Source of the DNA: Mycobacterium sp. AT1
GTDB lineage: Bacteria > Actinomycetota > Actinomycetes > Mycobacteriales > Mycobacteriaceae
Direction of reading: 5' to 3'
DNA length: 64,000 nt
Assembly: GCF_002043095.1 (NCBI RefSeq)
Contig: NZ_MVOC01000013.1
Coordinates: 1-64,000, forward strand
The notes beneath the pieces are model-generated. The model saw nothing but the letters and a program-made list of their open reading frames with translations. It was not told the DNA's origin and ran no database searches. Shown one piece after another: positions 27,341 to 37,509 of this stretch. Each line of letters opens with the position of its first letter. Within the stretch, counting starts at the first letter, position 1. The translations under genes and the position numbers were made by a program.

Positions 27341-28020
27341 CAGGTCACCAGCCCCTTGATCTTCGTGACCGCCTCCATCGGCGGCACGTCCAGTCCCAGC
27401 ATTCCCGTCACGATGTGACCGCAGCACGCGGATCGCATCACCCGGTCGGCGAACGCCTCGACGTCGCCAAACGGAAGATAGGGCCGCGAGATGGCAAGGG
27501 CGGCAACACCATGCGCCACCGTCCACAGTTCCAGTGCGGCCATGGTGGGATCACCCACCGGATAGACGGCTTCGGCCATCAGCGATTCCACCGACGCCCT
27601 CATGTGCACGAACGCCGAGCTGTTGAGGGTGACGTCGACGTCGCTTCCCGGCCTGCCCTCGCCCATCGTGGCGATGCGATACAGCTCGGGGTTCGCCATG
27701 GCGAAGCGGACGTAGGCCAACCCTTGCGCCCGCAACCGGTCGACGGTCGACGGTTGGTCGACGGCGACCTGCTGCATCACCTGGTCCAGTGCCTCGAAGT
27801 ACCTGGCGCACACCGCATCCAGAAGCGCGTCCTTGTCGGCGAAGTGCAGATAGATCGACGGCGAGGTGACCCCGACGCGTTGTGCGACGGAGCGGATGGA
27901 CACCGCCTTGGCGTGGCCCGTCTCCAGCAGCAGGCCGGTGGCGGCGTCGAGTATCTCCTCGCGGAGGTGGTCCCCGGATCCCCTCGCGGCCCGGCGACGC
28001 TTGAGCGGCTTGACCGTCAT
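27340..28020 (-). CDS. TetR-family regulator
   Basis: A 226-residue regulator with a helix-turn-helix at about 25-70 (SIRSVAQRVGVTSPSIYLHF) and a TetR C-terminal domain of the WHG type (MANPELYRIATMGEG). It starts 1 bp after the stop of the MMPL gene and is translated with it. A 19-bp inverted repeat upstream of MMPL (30375-30393) is the likely operator, which would make this an autoregulated efflux unit. Confidence 0.87.
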   Translation of the reverse strand: MTVKPLKRRRAARGSGDHLREEILDAATGLLLETGHAKAVSIRSVAQRVGVTSPSIYLHFADKDALLDAVCARYFEALDQVMQQVAVDQPSTVDRLRAQGLAYVRFAMANPELYRIATMGEGRPGSDVDVTLNSSAFVHMRASVESLMAEAVYPVGDPTMAALELWTVAHGVAALAISRPYLPFGDVEAFADRVMRSACCGHIVTGMLGLDVPPMEAVTKIKGLVT

Positions 28021-28021
28021 G

Positions 28022-30346
28022 TCAGCGATTGTCAGCCGAGGCGACCATGCCAAGGTCCGTCGTCGTCCGAATTGGATGATCGGCTTCGGGACCAGATTCG
28101 CTGATGCCGATCCGTTGGTGCAGCCAGACGAGCGGCTTGGGCGCCCACCAGTTCCAGCCGCCAAGCACATGCATGAAGGCGGGCACCAGCACCATCCGGA
28201 CCAGCGTGGCGTCGACGAGAACGGCGAGCGTCAGGCCGACGCCGAACATCCGCATGAACGACACTTCGGCGGCGATCAGGGCGGCGAACGATATCGACAT
28301 CACCAGAGCTGCGGCCGTGATCACCCGCCCGGTGCGGGCCAGGCCGAGGGCGACCGCCTCGTCGTTGTCGGCTCGCGCCGCGTGGATGGCCCGCAGCCCC
28401 GACGGTGTGGCGTCGCCGTTGGCCCTGAGCCCGAGCCAGTACTCCCGGATGCGGGCGACGAGGAACACTTCGTAGTCCATCGACAGGCCGAAGGCGATGC
28501 AGAACAGGAGCACCGGCATGTTGGCGACGAGCGTCCCGGTCGGCGTCGTCCCCAGTGCGTTCAGATGACCGTCCTGGAAGATCCACACCAGGGCACCGAA
28601 GGCTGCGGTCAGCGAAAGCACGTTCAGCAGAACGGCTTTCAGCGGCAGGATGACGCTGCCGGTGAGCAGGAACAACAGACCGAACGTGATGACTGCGATG
28701 AGCCCGAGGACCCATGGCAGCCGCGTGGTGATCGCCTCGACGCTGTCGCGGTTGATCTGAGCGACACCCCCAAGGACGACGCCGCGGCCGTCCGGTCCCG
28801 CCACGCCGTGCAGTTCGTCGAGCTGCTCCTCGGAGGCGTCGGAGAACAGCGGCGCGGTGCCGTCGACGGTGAGGAAGGCGCTGCCGTCGGCCACTCCGGT
28901 CGGGGCGGACGGCGGGCCGACCCGTGCGCCGCCGACGAACGTCCCCACCGGGGCGGACACCGACGTCACGTCGGAGACCTTGGACAGGTCGGCGGCGTAC
29001 CGTCCGAGCGTGTCCGGCGACAGACCGTCGGCGTCGGGGACGACGACGGTCACCGCGGTGGACGAGTCGTCTGCGAAGTCGTCGCGGAGTTGGTCGCCCA
29101 CCTGGTGCGCGGACGCCGAGGACGGCAACACCCGGTCGTCGGGGAAACCCCACCGAACGCTGAGGAACGGCGCGCCGAGCGCCAGCAGCAGCACCACGAC
29201 GGCCAGCCCGATGGGGATCGCGTTGCGCATGACCGCCTTGGTGGAGCGGTACCAGAAGATCCGGTCGACCGGCTTCGGCGCGGGCTCGCCTCGGCGGGTG
29301 AGTCGTCGCAGCGGTCGACGCACGTCGAGGCCGTCGAGCCGGTCGCCGAGCAGCCAGATCGCCGCCGGCGTGACGATCACCGCGGCTGCGGCGGCGAACG
29401 CAACGGTGGCGACGCCCGCGTAGGCGAAGGACTTCAGGAAGTACATGGGGAACATCAGCATCGCGGCCATGGAGAGCGCGACCGTGGTGGCGGAGAACAA
29501 CACCGTGCGGCCGGCGGTCGACATGGTCCGAATCAGGGCCTTGTCGCGCGGTGCCCCGTCGGCGAGTTCGTCGCGGTAGCGGCTCAGAATCAACAGCGTG
29601 TAGTCGATGGCCAGCGCCAGCCCGAGGGCCGTCGAGAGGTTGAGGGCGAAGATCGACACGTCGGTGCCGAGCGTGATCAGCCGCAGCACCGACATCGACC
29701 CGACGATCGCCAGGCCACCGACGATCATGGGCAGGGCGGCCGCGACCAGCCCGCCGAACACCCACACCAGCACGAGGAAGCTCAGCGGGATGGCGATCGA
29801 TTCCATCAGCAGCAGGTCGCGTTCGGTCTGCGAGGTGATCTGGGCGTTGACGATGGCGAGGCCGCCCGAGCGCACGGTGACGCCGTCGCGGTCCTGGGTG
29901 ACGGCATCGGACAGGTCGCTGGCGTACTTCTGAGCGTCGTTCTCGCCGCCGGTGATGCCGGCGACGATCAGGCCGGAGGTGCCGTCCTTGCTGGTGAGGT
30001 CCGCGGCGGCGGCTGGGGGGACGGTCCACGCGGAGGTGACGTCGGCGACGTGCGGCGATTGCTTCAGTCGTGAGAGGACGTCGTCGGCCACCCTGGTCGC
30101 CTGCGGGCTCTTGATGCCGCCGGGCGCGGTCACGGTGAGCAGCATTTGCATGTCGCCCTGACCGAACTTGTCCGTAAGCAGCCGGCCGGCCTGAGACGAT
30201 TCCGCGTTCGGGTCCTGGAAGCCGCCTGCCGAAAGACTCTTGGCGACGGGGATGCCGAATATCGCGGCGGCCACCATGACCAGCGCGGCCCCGACCAGGA
30301 TGCGTCTCGGCGCGGCGATTGCCGCCTGTGCGATTCGGTGCAGCAC
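28022..30346 (-). CDS. MMPL-family RND transporter
   Basis: A 774-residue inner-membrane transporter with two repeats of six helices, each preceded by a large periplasmic loop. The proton-relay pairs Asp-Tyr are seen in LALAIDYTLLILSRYRDEL and FGLSMDYEVFLVARIREYW. MMPL proteins export lipids, siderophores or toxic compounds. The size is that of the shorter MMPL/YdfJ type rather than of the 950-residue lipid exporters. The start is a GTG at 30344-30346. It is linked to its own TetR regulator and a methyltransferase. Confidence 0.9.
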   Translation of the reverse strand: MLHRIAQAAIAAPRRILVGAALVMVAAAIFGIPVAKSLSAGGFQDPNAESSQAGRLLTDKFGQGDMQMLLTVTAPGGIKSPQATRVADDVLSRLKQSPHVADVTSAWTVPPAAAADLTSKDGTSGLIVAGITGGENDAQKYASDLSDAVTQDRDGVTVRSGGLAIVNAQITSQTERDLLLMESIAIPLSFLVLVWVFGGLVAAALPMIVGGLAIVGSMSVLRLITLGTDVSIFALNLSTALGLALAIDYTLLILSRYRDELADGAPRDKALIRTMSTAGRTVLFSATTVALSMAAMLMFPMYFLKSFAYAGVATVAFAAAAAVIVTPAAIWLLGDRLDGLDVRRPLRRLTRRGEPAPKPVDRIFWYRSTKAVMRNAIPIGLAVVVLLLALGAPFLSVRWGFPDDRVLPSSASAHQVGDQLRDDFADDSSTAVTVVVPDADGLSPDTLGRYAADLSKVSDVTSVSAPVGTFVGGARVGPPSAPTGVADGSAFLTVDGTAPLFSDASEEQLDELHGVAGPDGRGVVLGGVAQINRDSVEAITTRLPWVLGLIAVITFGLLFLLTGSVILPLKAVLLNVLSLTAAFGALVWIFQDGHLNALGTTPTGTLVANMPVLLFCIAFGLSMDYEVFLVARIREYWLGLRANGDATPSGLRAIHAARADNDEAVALGLARTGRVITAAALVMSISFAALIAAEVSFMRMFGVGLTLAVLVDATLVRMVLVPAFMHVLGGWNWWAPKPLVWLHQRIGISESGPEADHPIRTTTDLGMVASADNR

Positions 30347-30374
30347 GTCCGCCCCTTCCGGTAGTAGCGGCGAT

Positions 30375-30393
30375 AACTTATCAACGTTAAGTT
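30375..30393. promoter_or_regulatory. Inverted-repeat operator upstream of the MMPL operon
   Basis: AACTTA (30375-30380) and TAAGTT (30388-30393) are perfect inverted arms around a 7-bp spacer that itself includes part of an AACGTT palindrome. The site lies 29 bp upstream of the MMPL start and is AT-rich against a GC-rich background. It is the expected binding place of the TetR protein encoded in the operon. Confidence 0.72.
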
Positions 30394-30468
30394 GGAGGGG
30401 TCAACGTCTCTCCCCTCATGGCACGACGGAGCGGGGCGGATCGTTCAACGCCCCCTAAGGTGGTCGCC

Positions 30469-31014
30469 ATGGCGACCACGGACGTGATCAAACGGCGCAC
30501 CTCGAACCCTTCCGCCCTACACGACCTCGGCGTTCTCATCCTCCGACTCTCCGTTGGCGCCACGATGGTGCAGGGCGGCGTCCTCAAGGCGGTCGACTTC
30601 CGCAGCACCGTCCAATTCATGGAAGACGGCGGCTGGGAGTCGCCGACGTTCGCCGCCTATCTGGTGACGGCCACCGAGATCGCCGGCGGCGCAGCCCTGC
30701 TGCTGGGCCTGCTGACCCCGTTGGCCGCGTGCGGCATCCTCGCGGCGATGATCGACGCCTGGGCCGTCAACGTGTCCGGCGCCGCCGTGTGGTCGGATCC
30801 CTTCAACGTGCCGTTCCTGGTGGCGTTTGCCGCGGCGGCCCTGTTGTTCGTGGGCGCCGGCGGCTACTCCGTCGACGCGCGGGTGTTCGGCCGGCCGCGG
30901 TGGCCGGGAGCCGTGACGATCCCCTTGTTACTGGTCGCAGTGGCCGCGGCCGTGACGACCTGGGTGCTGCTGAACGGTGTGAACCCGCTCCACCTGAGCA
31001 CTCCGACGCCCTAG
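30469..31014 (+). CDS. DoxX-family membrane protein
   Basis: A 181-residue protein with four membrane helices and the DoxX pattern LRLSVGATMVQGGVLKAVDF ... GLLTPLAACGILAAMIDAW. DoxX proteins are small membrane proteins linked to thiol redox balance and to quinone chemistry; in M. tuberculosis one forms a complex with SodA and SseA. The ATG at 30469 has an AAGGTGG site. It is divergent from the MMPL operon, so the 30375 operator could affect both. Confidence 0.8.
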   Translation: MATTDVIKRRTSNPSALHDLGVLILRLSVGATMVQGGVLKAVDFRSTVQFMEDGGWESPTFAAYLVTATEIAGGAALLLGLLTPLAACGILAAMIDAWAVNVSGAAVWSDPFNVPFLVAFAAAALLFVGAGGYSVDARVFGRPRWPGAVTIPLLLVAVAAAVTTWVLLNGVNPLHLSTPTP

Positions 31015-31080
31015 AACCCTACTTAGGGGTAACAATTGCCAGGGTTTTCCGAATCGTGACTCAAAGAACTCTTAATAGTG

Positions 31081-31221
31081 ATGGTTACTGTCCAGTACAT
31101 GTGGATCGACGACACCAGCGCAGATGTCATCAAGGTTGACTTCGAGGCCTTCTATCACGGGGACTTCCTGGTCGAGGGTGACTGCTCCGAGCAGTTCCCC
31201 GACCTAGCCCAAGCCGTCTGA
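31081..31221 (+). CDS. Microprotein of a tandem-duplicated family, copy 1
   Basis: A 46-residue acidic protein, MVTVQYMWIDDTSADVIKVD followed by FEAFYHGDFLVEGDCSEQFP and DLAQAV. I recognise no family. A second copy with the same coding core lies 320 bp downstream, and their upstream regions are also alike (both contain GGTAACAATTGCCA 40-60 bp before the coding part). Most differences between copies are conservative at the protein level, which argues for a real, selected product. An internal ATG at 31099 (MWIDD) is the alternative start and is shared by both copies. Confidence 0.6.
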   Translation: MVTVQYMWIDDTSADVIKVDFEAFYHGDFLVEGDCSEQFPDLAQAV

Positions 31222-31417
31222 CCGAACGCGGGGATCACCCGCGTTCGACGACGTGCCGACCGGTCGTGCGCACCTCCTGGGTGCCGACGTGGTCGCGGTA
31301 TGCCCATGGCGTGCAAGATGCCGCGACGGCGCCGAACCTACTTCCCGGTAACAATTGCCACCATTTTCAGAACCAGCGCTCAGAGTTCTCTCAAAACTCG
31401 AAGTTACTGTTCAGTAC

Positions 31418-31540
31418 ATGTGGATCGACGAGAGCAACGCCAACGTCATCAAGGTTGACTTCGAGGCCCTGTACCACGGGGACTTCCTCATCGAGGGAGT
31501 GACTGCCGAGCAGTTCCCGGATCTCGCCGAGGCCGTCTAG
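31418..31540 (+). CDS. Microprotein of a tandem-duplicated family, copy 2
   Basis: A 40-residue product, MWIDESNANVIKVDFEALYH then GDFLIEGVTAEQFPDLAEAV, about 70% identical to copy 1. The ATG used by copy 1 at its first codon is AAG here, so translation must begin at this internal ATG or at an upstream TTG (31355). A change of Cys to Thr removes the only cysteine of copy 1. It ends 24 bp before a strong bidirectional hairpin. Confidence 0.5.
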   Translation: MWIDESNANVIKVDFEALYHGDFLIEGVTAEQFPDLAEAV

Positions 31541-31564
31541 ACGCCCCGCCACGCAGACACGCGA

Positions 31565-31593
31565 AGAGCCGCCGACCACTGGTCGGCGGCTCT
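31565..31593. terminator. Bidirectional hairpin terminator
   Basis: A 13-bp perfect stem (31565-31577 with 31581-31593, arm AGAGCCGCCGACC) with a 3-nt loop lies between the convergent microprotein gene and the nitronate monooxygenase-like gene. It is compact and GC-rich, a typical intrinsic terminator core. Confidence 0.8.
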
Positions 31594-31607
31594 CGTGCGT
31601 CTAGGGC

Positions 31608-33352
<1,745 letters not shown>

Positions 33353-33375
33353 TGATCGATTCCCTTTCGTTGTTT

Positions 33376-33391
33376 CAACCGACTGGTTGGT
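33376..33391. promoter_or_regulatory. CAACCnACTGGTTGGT motif, candidate TetR-type operator
   Basis: CAACCGACTGGTTGGT matches CAACCTACTGGTTGGT at 55655-55670 at 15 of 16 positions. Within it ACCGAC and GTTGGT form an imperfect dyad around TG, the shape of many TetR operators of fatty-acid genes. It lies 24 bp upstream of the SDR gene start at 33352. Confidence 0.6.
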
Positions 33392-33396
33392 TGGGA

Positions 33397-34500
33397 CTAT
33401 ACCCAGTCGCTCAGGACGGCGTCGGTGTCCCCGCCCTTCTCGCCGGGCGGGGTAGGCGTCGGAGGCACACTGCGGGAGAACCGGGGCGCGGGCGCCGGCT
33501 CGAGGTTGTCACCGTCGGCCGAAACGTCATGGAAGAAGGTGCCGCGTTCGGTGATGTGCGGTTCGGTCTCCACCTCGGCGAAGCTCAGGACGGGGGTCAC
33601 GCACGCGTCGGTGCCGTTGAACACCGACGCCCAGTGATCCCGGTCGTGACGCAGGAATGCCTCGGTGAAGGTCGCCCTCAACTCCTCGGCGCGCGACGCG
33701 TCGTGCTGGCCGGGCAGGTCGGCCTCGGCCAGCCCGAGCCCCTCGAGCAGCTGCGCATAGAACTGCGGCTCAATGGCTCCGACGGCGACGTACTTGCCGT
33801 CGGCGGTTTCGTAGGTGTCGTAGAACGGCGCACCGGTGTCGAGCATGTTGACGCCGCGCTCGTCGCTCCACATTCCGCTGGCGCGGAAGCTCCACATCAT
33901 CTGCGCCAGCACGCTGGAACCGTCGACCATGGCGGCGTCGACGACCTGCCCCTTGCCGGAGGTCTGTCGTTCCCACAGCGCGGAGAGGATGCCGACGATG
34001 AGGAACATCGACCCGCCGCCGAAGTCGCCGGCGAGGTTCAGGGGTGGCACGGGCCGCTGGCCCTTGCGGCCGATCGCGTGCAGCACGCCGTTGAGCGAGA
34101 TGTAGTTGATGTCATGGCCGGCCTGCTGCGCGCGCGGCCCGGTCTGACCCCAGCCCGTCATGCGGCCGTAGATCAGACCTTCGTTGACCTTCGCGCAGTC
34201 CTCCGGGCCGAGGCCGAGGCGTTCGGTCACGCCGGGGCGGTATCCCTCGATCAGCACGTCGGCCTTCGCGATCAGCCGCATCACCAGTTCACGGCCTTCG
34301 TCGCTCTTCAGGTCGGCGGCCACCGAACGGCGGTTGCGCAGCATCGAGTCGCGACCACCGACGGGCACCGCGCCACCCTTGCCCGGCCGTTCGACGCGCA
34401 CCACGTCGGCGCCGAGATCGCCAAGAATCATCGCCGCGTGGGGCCCGGGGCCGATGCCCGCGAGCTCGACGACCCTCAATCCGTGCAGTGGTCCAGTCAT
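33397..34500 (-). CDS. mcr: Alpha-methylacyl-CoA racemase-like CoA transferase (class III)
   Basis: A 367-residue protein of the CaiB/BaiF family. The N-terminal [33 protein letters not shown] (given only as family hallmark, key residues G16, P17, G18, D28), the His-containing [21 protein letters not shown] segment and the Asp of [10 protein letters not shown] match alpha-methylacyl-CoA racemases, which invert the 2-methyl centre of branched acyl-CoAs such as sterol side chains. The start is the ATG at 34498-34500. It ends 6 bp before the 33376-33391 motif, so the SDR gene downstream has its own promoter. Confidence 0.88.
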   Translation of the reverse strand: MTGPLHGLRVVELAGIGPGPHAAMILGDLGADVVRVERPGKGGAVPVGGRDSMLRNRRSVAADLKSDEGRELVMRLIAKADVLIEGYRPGVTERLGLGPEDCAKVNEGLIYGRMTGWGQTGPRAQQAGHDINYISLNGVLHAIGRKGQRPVPPLNLAGDFGGGSMFLIVGILSALWERQTSGKGQVVDAAMVDGSSVLAQMMWSFRASGMWSDERGVNMLDTGAPFYDTYETADGKYVAVGAIEPQFYAQLLEGLGLAEADLPGQHDASRAEELRATFTEAFLRHDRDHWASVFNGTDACVTPVLSFAEVETEPHITERGTFFHDVSADGDNLEPAPAPRFSRSVPPTPTPPGEKGGDTDAVLSDWV

Positions 34501-34605
34501 CGTTGACACCCTCCAGCAGTTCGACCCAGTTGACCGCGACATAGCTTACTTGTATAACCAAGTCGACCGATCGCGGGCCTAGCGCTCGCTCAACCAGAGG
34601 CGGGC

Positions 34606-35409
34606 ATGACCAATACCGAGTCCTACACCGGCATCGACGATCTCACCGTGAACCTGCACGACGGGATCCTCGTGGTGACGCTCAACCGGCCCGACAGTCT
34701 CAACTCGCTGACGGCCGCCATGCTCGAGACCATCGCCGACACGATGGAGCGCGCAGCCACCGATCCCGCCGTGCGGGTCGTCCGCCTCGGCGGCGCGGGG
34801 CGCGGCTTCAGCTCCGGCGCCGGCCTGAGCGTCGAGGATCAGACCAACCCCATCGCCGACGGGGCCGACACACTGGCGGCCGCCAACCGCGCCGTCCGCG
34901 CCATCGTCGCGCTGCCGAAGCCCGTGGTGTCGGTCGTTCAGGGCCCCGCGGCCGGGGTCGGGGTGTCGTTGGCGATCGCGGCCGACGTGGTCCTGGCCTC
35001 CGAGAAGGCCTACTTCCTGTTGGCGTTCACCAAGATTGGGCTCATGCCCGACGGCGGCGCCTCAGCGCTGGTTGCCGCGTCGATCGGCCGGGCCCGTGCG
35101 ATGCGGATGGCGCTGCTGGCCGAACGCCTCTCCGCCACAGAGGCATTCGCCGCGGGACTGGTGAGCTCGGTGCACGACGCCGACGACCTGGAGGCCGAGG
35201 CGAACGCGGTGATCGAGCGATTGAAGTCCGGGCCCGCGGTCGCTCTTCGCAAGACCAAGGCCGCCGTGAACGCCGCCACGCTCGGCGAGCTCGATGGCGC
35301 CCTCGATCGTGAGACCGAGGGGCAGTTGGAGCTGCTGTCGTCGCACGACTTCCGCGAGGGTGCCAAGGCGTTTCAGCAGCGACGGCCGGCCACCTTCACC
35401 GACGACTGA
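34606..35409 (+). CDS. Enoyl-CoA hydratase/isomerase family protein, PaaG-like
   Basis: A 267-residue crotonase-fold protein with oxyanion-hole segments GRGFSSGAGLS and GPAAGVGVSLA. The two catalytic glutamates of ordinary hydratases are not in their usual places: the first position lies in GVGVSLAIAAD and the second in IGLMPDGGAS, where an Asp stands. This is the PaaG/enoyl-CoA-isomerase arrangement, so isomerase activity is more likely than hydration. It is divergent from the racemase gene, with a short dyad ACTTG-n6-CAAGT at 34548-34563 between them. Confidence 0.82.
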   Translation: MTNTESYTGIDDLTVNLHDGILVVTLNRPDSLNSLTAAMLETIADTMERAATDPAVRVVRLGGAGRGFSSGAGLSVEDQTNPIADGADTLAAANRAVRAIVALPKPVVSVVQGPAAGVGVSLAIAADVVLASEKAYFLLAFTKIGLMPDGGASALVAASIGRARAMRMALLAERLSATEAFAAGLVSSVHDADDLEAEANAVIERLKSGPAVALRKTKAAVNAATLGELDGALDRETEGQLELLSSHDFREGAKAFQQRRPATFTDD

Positions 35410-35521
35410 CGGTCGCGATTCCGGGCGGGGACCCGACCCCTGGGGATGAGCAGTCGGCGACGACCCATTGTTCCGAGCGCCGATAACCATTCGACGCTAC
35501 GGGGGTCGGTCAGCCACCATC

Positions 35522-36805
35522 ATGTGCGTGAGCACGCATGTAGAGGTCGACCAGCCGGGCACCGGTGGCTGGCGCGTGCTCGCACCGTTCCGGTTCCGCG
35601 AGTACCGCCTGCTGATCGGCGCACTGTCCATCTCGATCTTCGCCGAGGGCATGTGGGCCGTCGTGATGGCGATGCAGGTGATCGCACTCGACAACGATCC
35701 CGCGTCGCTGTCCCTGGTGGCCACGTGCCTTGGCACCGGCCTGGTCGCGTTCGTCCTCGTCGGCGGCATCGCGGCCGATCGACTCAACCAGCGGAGCATC
35801 ATCATCGCCGTCGAGGCGGTCAACACCGCCGTCGTCCTGACGGTCGCAACGTTGAGTTCGCTTGGACTGCTGAGGATTTGGCAGATGGCCGTCGCCGCAG
35901 GCGCTCTCGGCATCGCCGCGGCGTTCTTCTTCCCGGCCTACAGCGCCATGCTGCCGCGCATCCTGCCCGCCGACCAGCTACTGGCCGCCAACGGTGTCGA
36001 GGGCGTCGTGCGGCCGGTGTTCCAGCGCGCCGTCGGACCGGCGGTGGCAGGTGTTCTGGTCGGCGTGACGTTCCCCGCTCTTGGGGCGTTCACCGTTGCC
36101 GCGCTGTTCGCGGTCGGCTTGATCCTGCTGGTGGCCACTCGGCCGCCCAAACCCGTTGCCGCGAGCGGCGATCAGGAACGCACGCACGTGCTGCGCGACA
36201 TGCGGGACGGGGTCCGGTTCATGGTGCGCACCCCGTGGCTGCTGTGGACGGTGCTCTTCGCCAGCGTGTTCGTGCTGGTGGTTCTGGGTCCGATCGAAGT
36301 GCTGCTGCCCTTCATCGCCCAGAACCGCTTCGCCGACGGTGCGCGGATGTACGGCTTCATCCTGGCGGCCTTCGGGATCGGCAGCGCGATCGGTGCGCTG
36401 GCGGTGTCGTCGGGCCGGCTGCCGCGCCGCTATCTGACGGTGATGATGGTGATGTGGGGCGCGGGCTCGCTGCCGCTGGTGATCGTCGGAGCGACGTCGT
36501 CGTTCCCGTTGATGGCACTGGCGACGTTCGTCGTCGGCGTGACCGACGGTGCGGGCAGCGTGATCTGGGGAACGCTTCTGCAGCGGCGGGTGCCGAGGGA
36601 GATGCTGGGCCGGGTGTCGAGCCTGGACTTCTTCGTCTCACTGGCGTTCATGCCCGTGTCGTTCGCGATCGCGGGCCCGTTGTCGAAGGTGGTGCCGATG
36701 GAGACGATCTTCGTCGCCGCAGGCGTGGTGCCTGTTCTGCTCGCCGCGATCGCGATCGTGGCGGCCAAGATGCCCCGCGACGAAATCGAGAACCCGCTGA
36801 GATAG
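35522..36805 (+). CDS. MFS transporter, Tap/EntS-like exporter
   Basis: A 427-residue, 12-helix major facilitator of the MFS_3 type. The segment GGIAADRLNQRSIII is the loop 2-3 motif, and the long cytosolic loop DMRDGVRFMVRTPWLLW divides the two halves as in EntS and the mycobacterial Tap pump. The start is the ATG at 35522; a GTG at 35528 is possible. The gene is convergent with the CPBP protease gene, 5 bp apart. The substrate is not known. Confidence 0.82.
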   Translation: MCVSTHVEVDQPGTGGWRVLAPFRFREYRLLIGALSISIFAEGMWAVVMAMQVIALDNDPASLSLVATCLGTGLVAFVLVGGIAADRLNQRSIIIAVEAVNTAVVLTVATLSSLGLLRIWQMAVAAGALGIAAAFFFPAYSAMLPRILPADQLLAANGVEGVVRPVFQRAVGPAVAGVLVGVTFPALGAFTVAALFAVGLILLVATRPPKPVAASGDQERTHVLRDMRDGVRFMVRTPWLLWTVLFASVFVLVVLGPIEVLLPFIAQNRFADGARMYGFILAAFGIGSAIGALAVSSGRLPRRYLTVMMVMWGAGSLPLVIVGATSSFPLMALATFVVGVTDGAGSVIWGTLLQRRVPREMLGRVSSLDFFVSLAFMPVSFAIAGPLSKVVPMETIFVAAGVVPVLLAAIAIVAAKMPRDEIENPLR

Positions 36806-36810
36806 CGCGG

Positions 36811-37509
36811 TCAGACGCCGAACATCGGCGGCAGTGCGAGCACCATGACGAGGCCCCAGAAGAAGTGGGTCAGCATGGGCGCGAGCACTCCGCCGGTGAT
36901 TCGGCGTTCGTAGGCGCACACCGCGCCGAGGATGATGCCCGCGAAGCCCAGCATCGGGTTGCCTGCCGCCGACACCGCGAGGGCGTAGACGATCGTCGAG
37001 ACGATCTCGGGATGGAACCGGCCGAGCGAGCTGTACAGCGCGCCTCGGAAGAACATCTCCTCGGCGACGCCGTTGATCACGGTGATCAGCACGACCAGCC
37101 ACAGCGAGCCGTAGTTGGCGTACTCCAGGACCGCGACGATGTACTCACGTACCGGACCGATCTCGCGGCACACCAACCCGCCGACGATGAACACCAGGCC
37201 GAGCGCTATGCCGACGCCCGCACCGGTGAAGACCGGCCGCCGGAGCTTGCCGCGGAACGTTACGCAGCCGAGGTGCAGCGGCCCCGACAGTCGGGCGCCG
37301 ACGGCCCATACCGCCGCCAGGGCCAGCGTCAGCACGTAGAACGCGGTCTCGCCCGGCGTGGTGCGCAACGAGGTCCCTAGCAGCGACGCGCCGATGATCA
37401 GCACGACGACCACGACGATGCGGCGCCGACGGACCAGGGTCGGCGGCTCGTCGTGGGGTGCGGCCGGGGTCGCCGCGATCGCACCGATGTCGGAGAAGAA
37501 TCCGATCAC
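36811..37509 (-). CDS. CPBP-family intramembrane metalloprotease
   Basis: A 232-residue membrane protein with about six helices. The catalytic EEMFFRG is at 150-156 and a second-motif His is in the C-terminal LTHFFWGL. This is the CAAX-protease/bacteriocin-processing (Abi) family of glutamic-type intramembrane proteases. The GTG start overlaps the stop of the epimerase gene (GTGA), which decides between possible starts. The substrate is unknown. Confidence 0.84.
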   Translation of the reverse strand: MIGFFSDIGAIAATPAAPHDEPPTLVRRRRIVVVVVLIIGASLLGTSLRTTPGETAFYVLTLALAAVWAVGARLSGPLHLGCVTFRGKLRRPVFTGAGVGIALGLVFIVGGLVCREIGPVREYIVAVLEYANYGSLWLVVLITVINGVAEEMFFRGALYSSLGRFHPEIVSTIVYALAVSAAGNPMLGFAGIILGAVCAYERRITGGVLAPMLTHFFWGLVMVLALPPMFGV

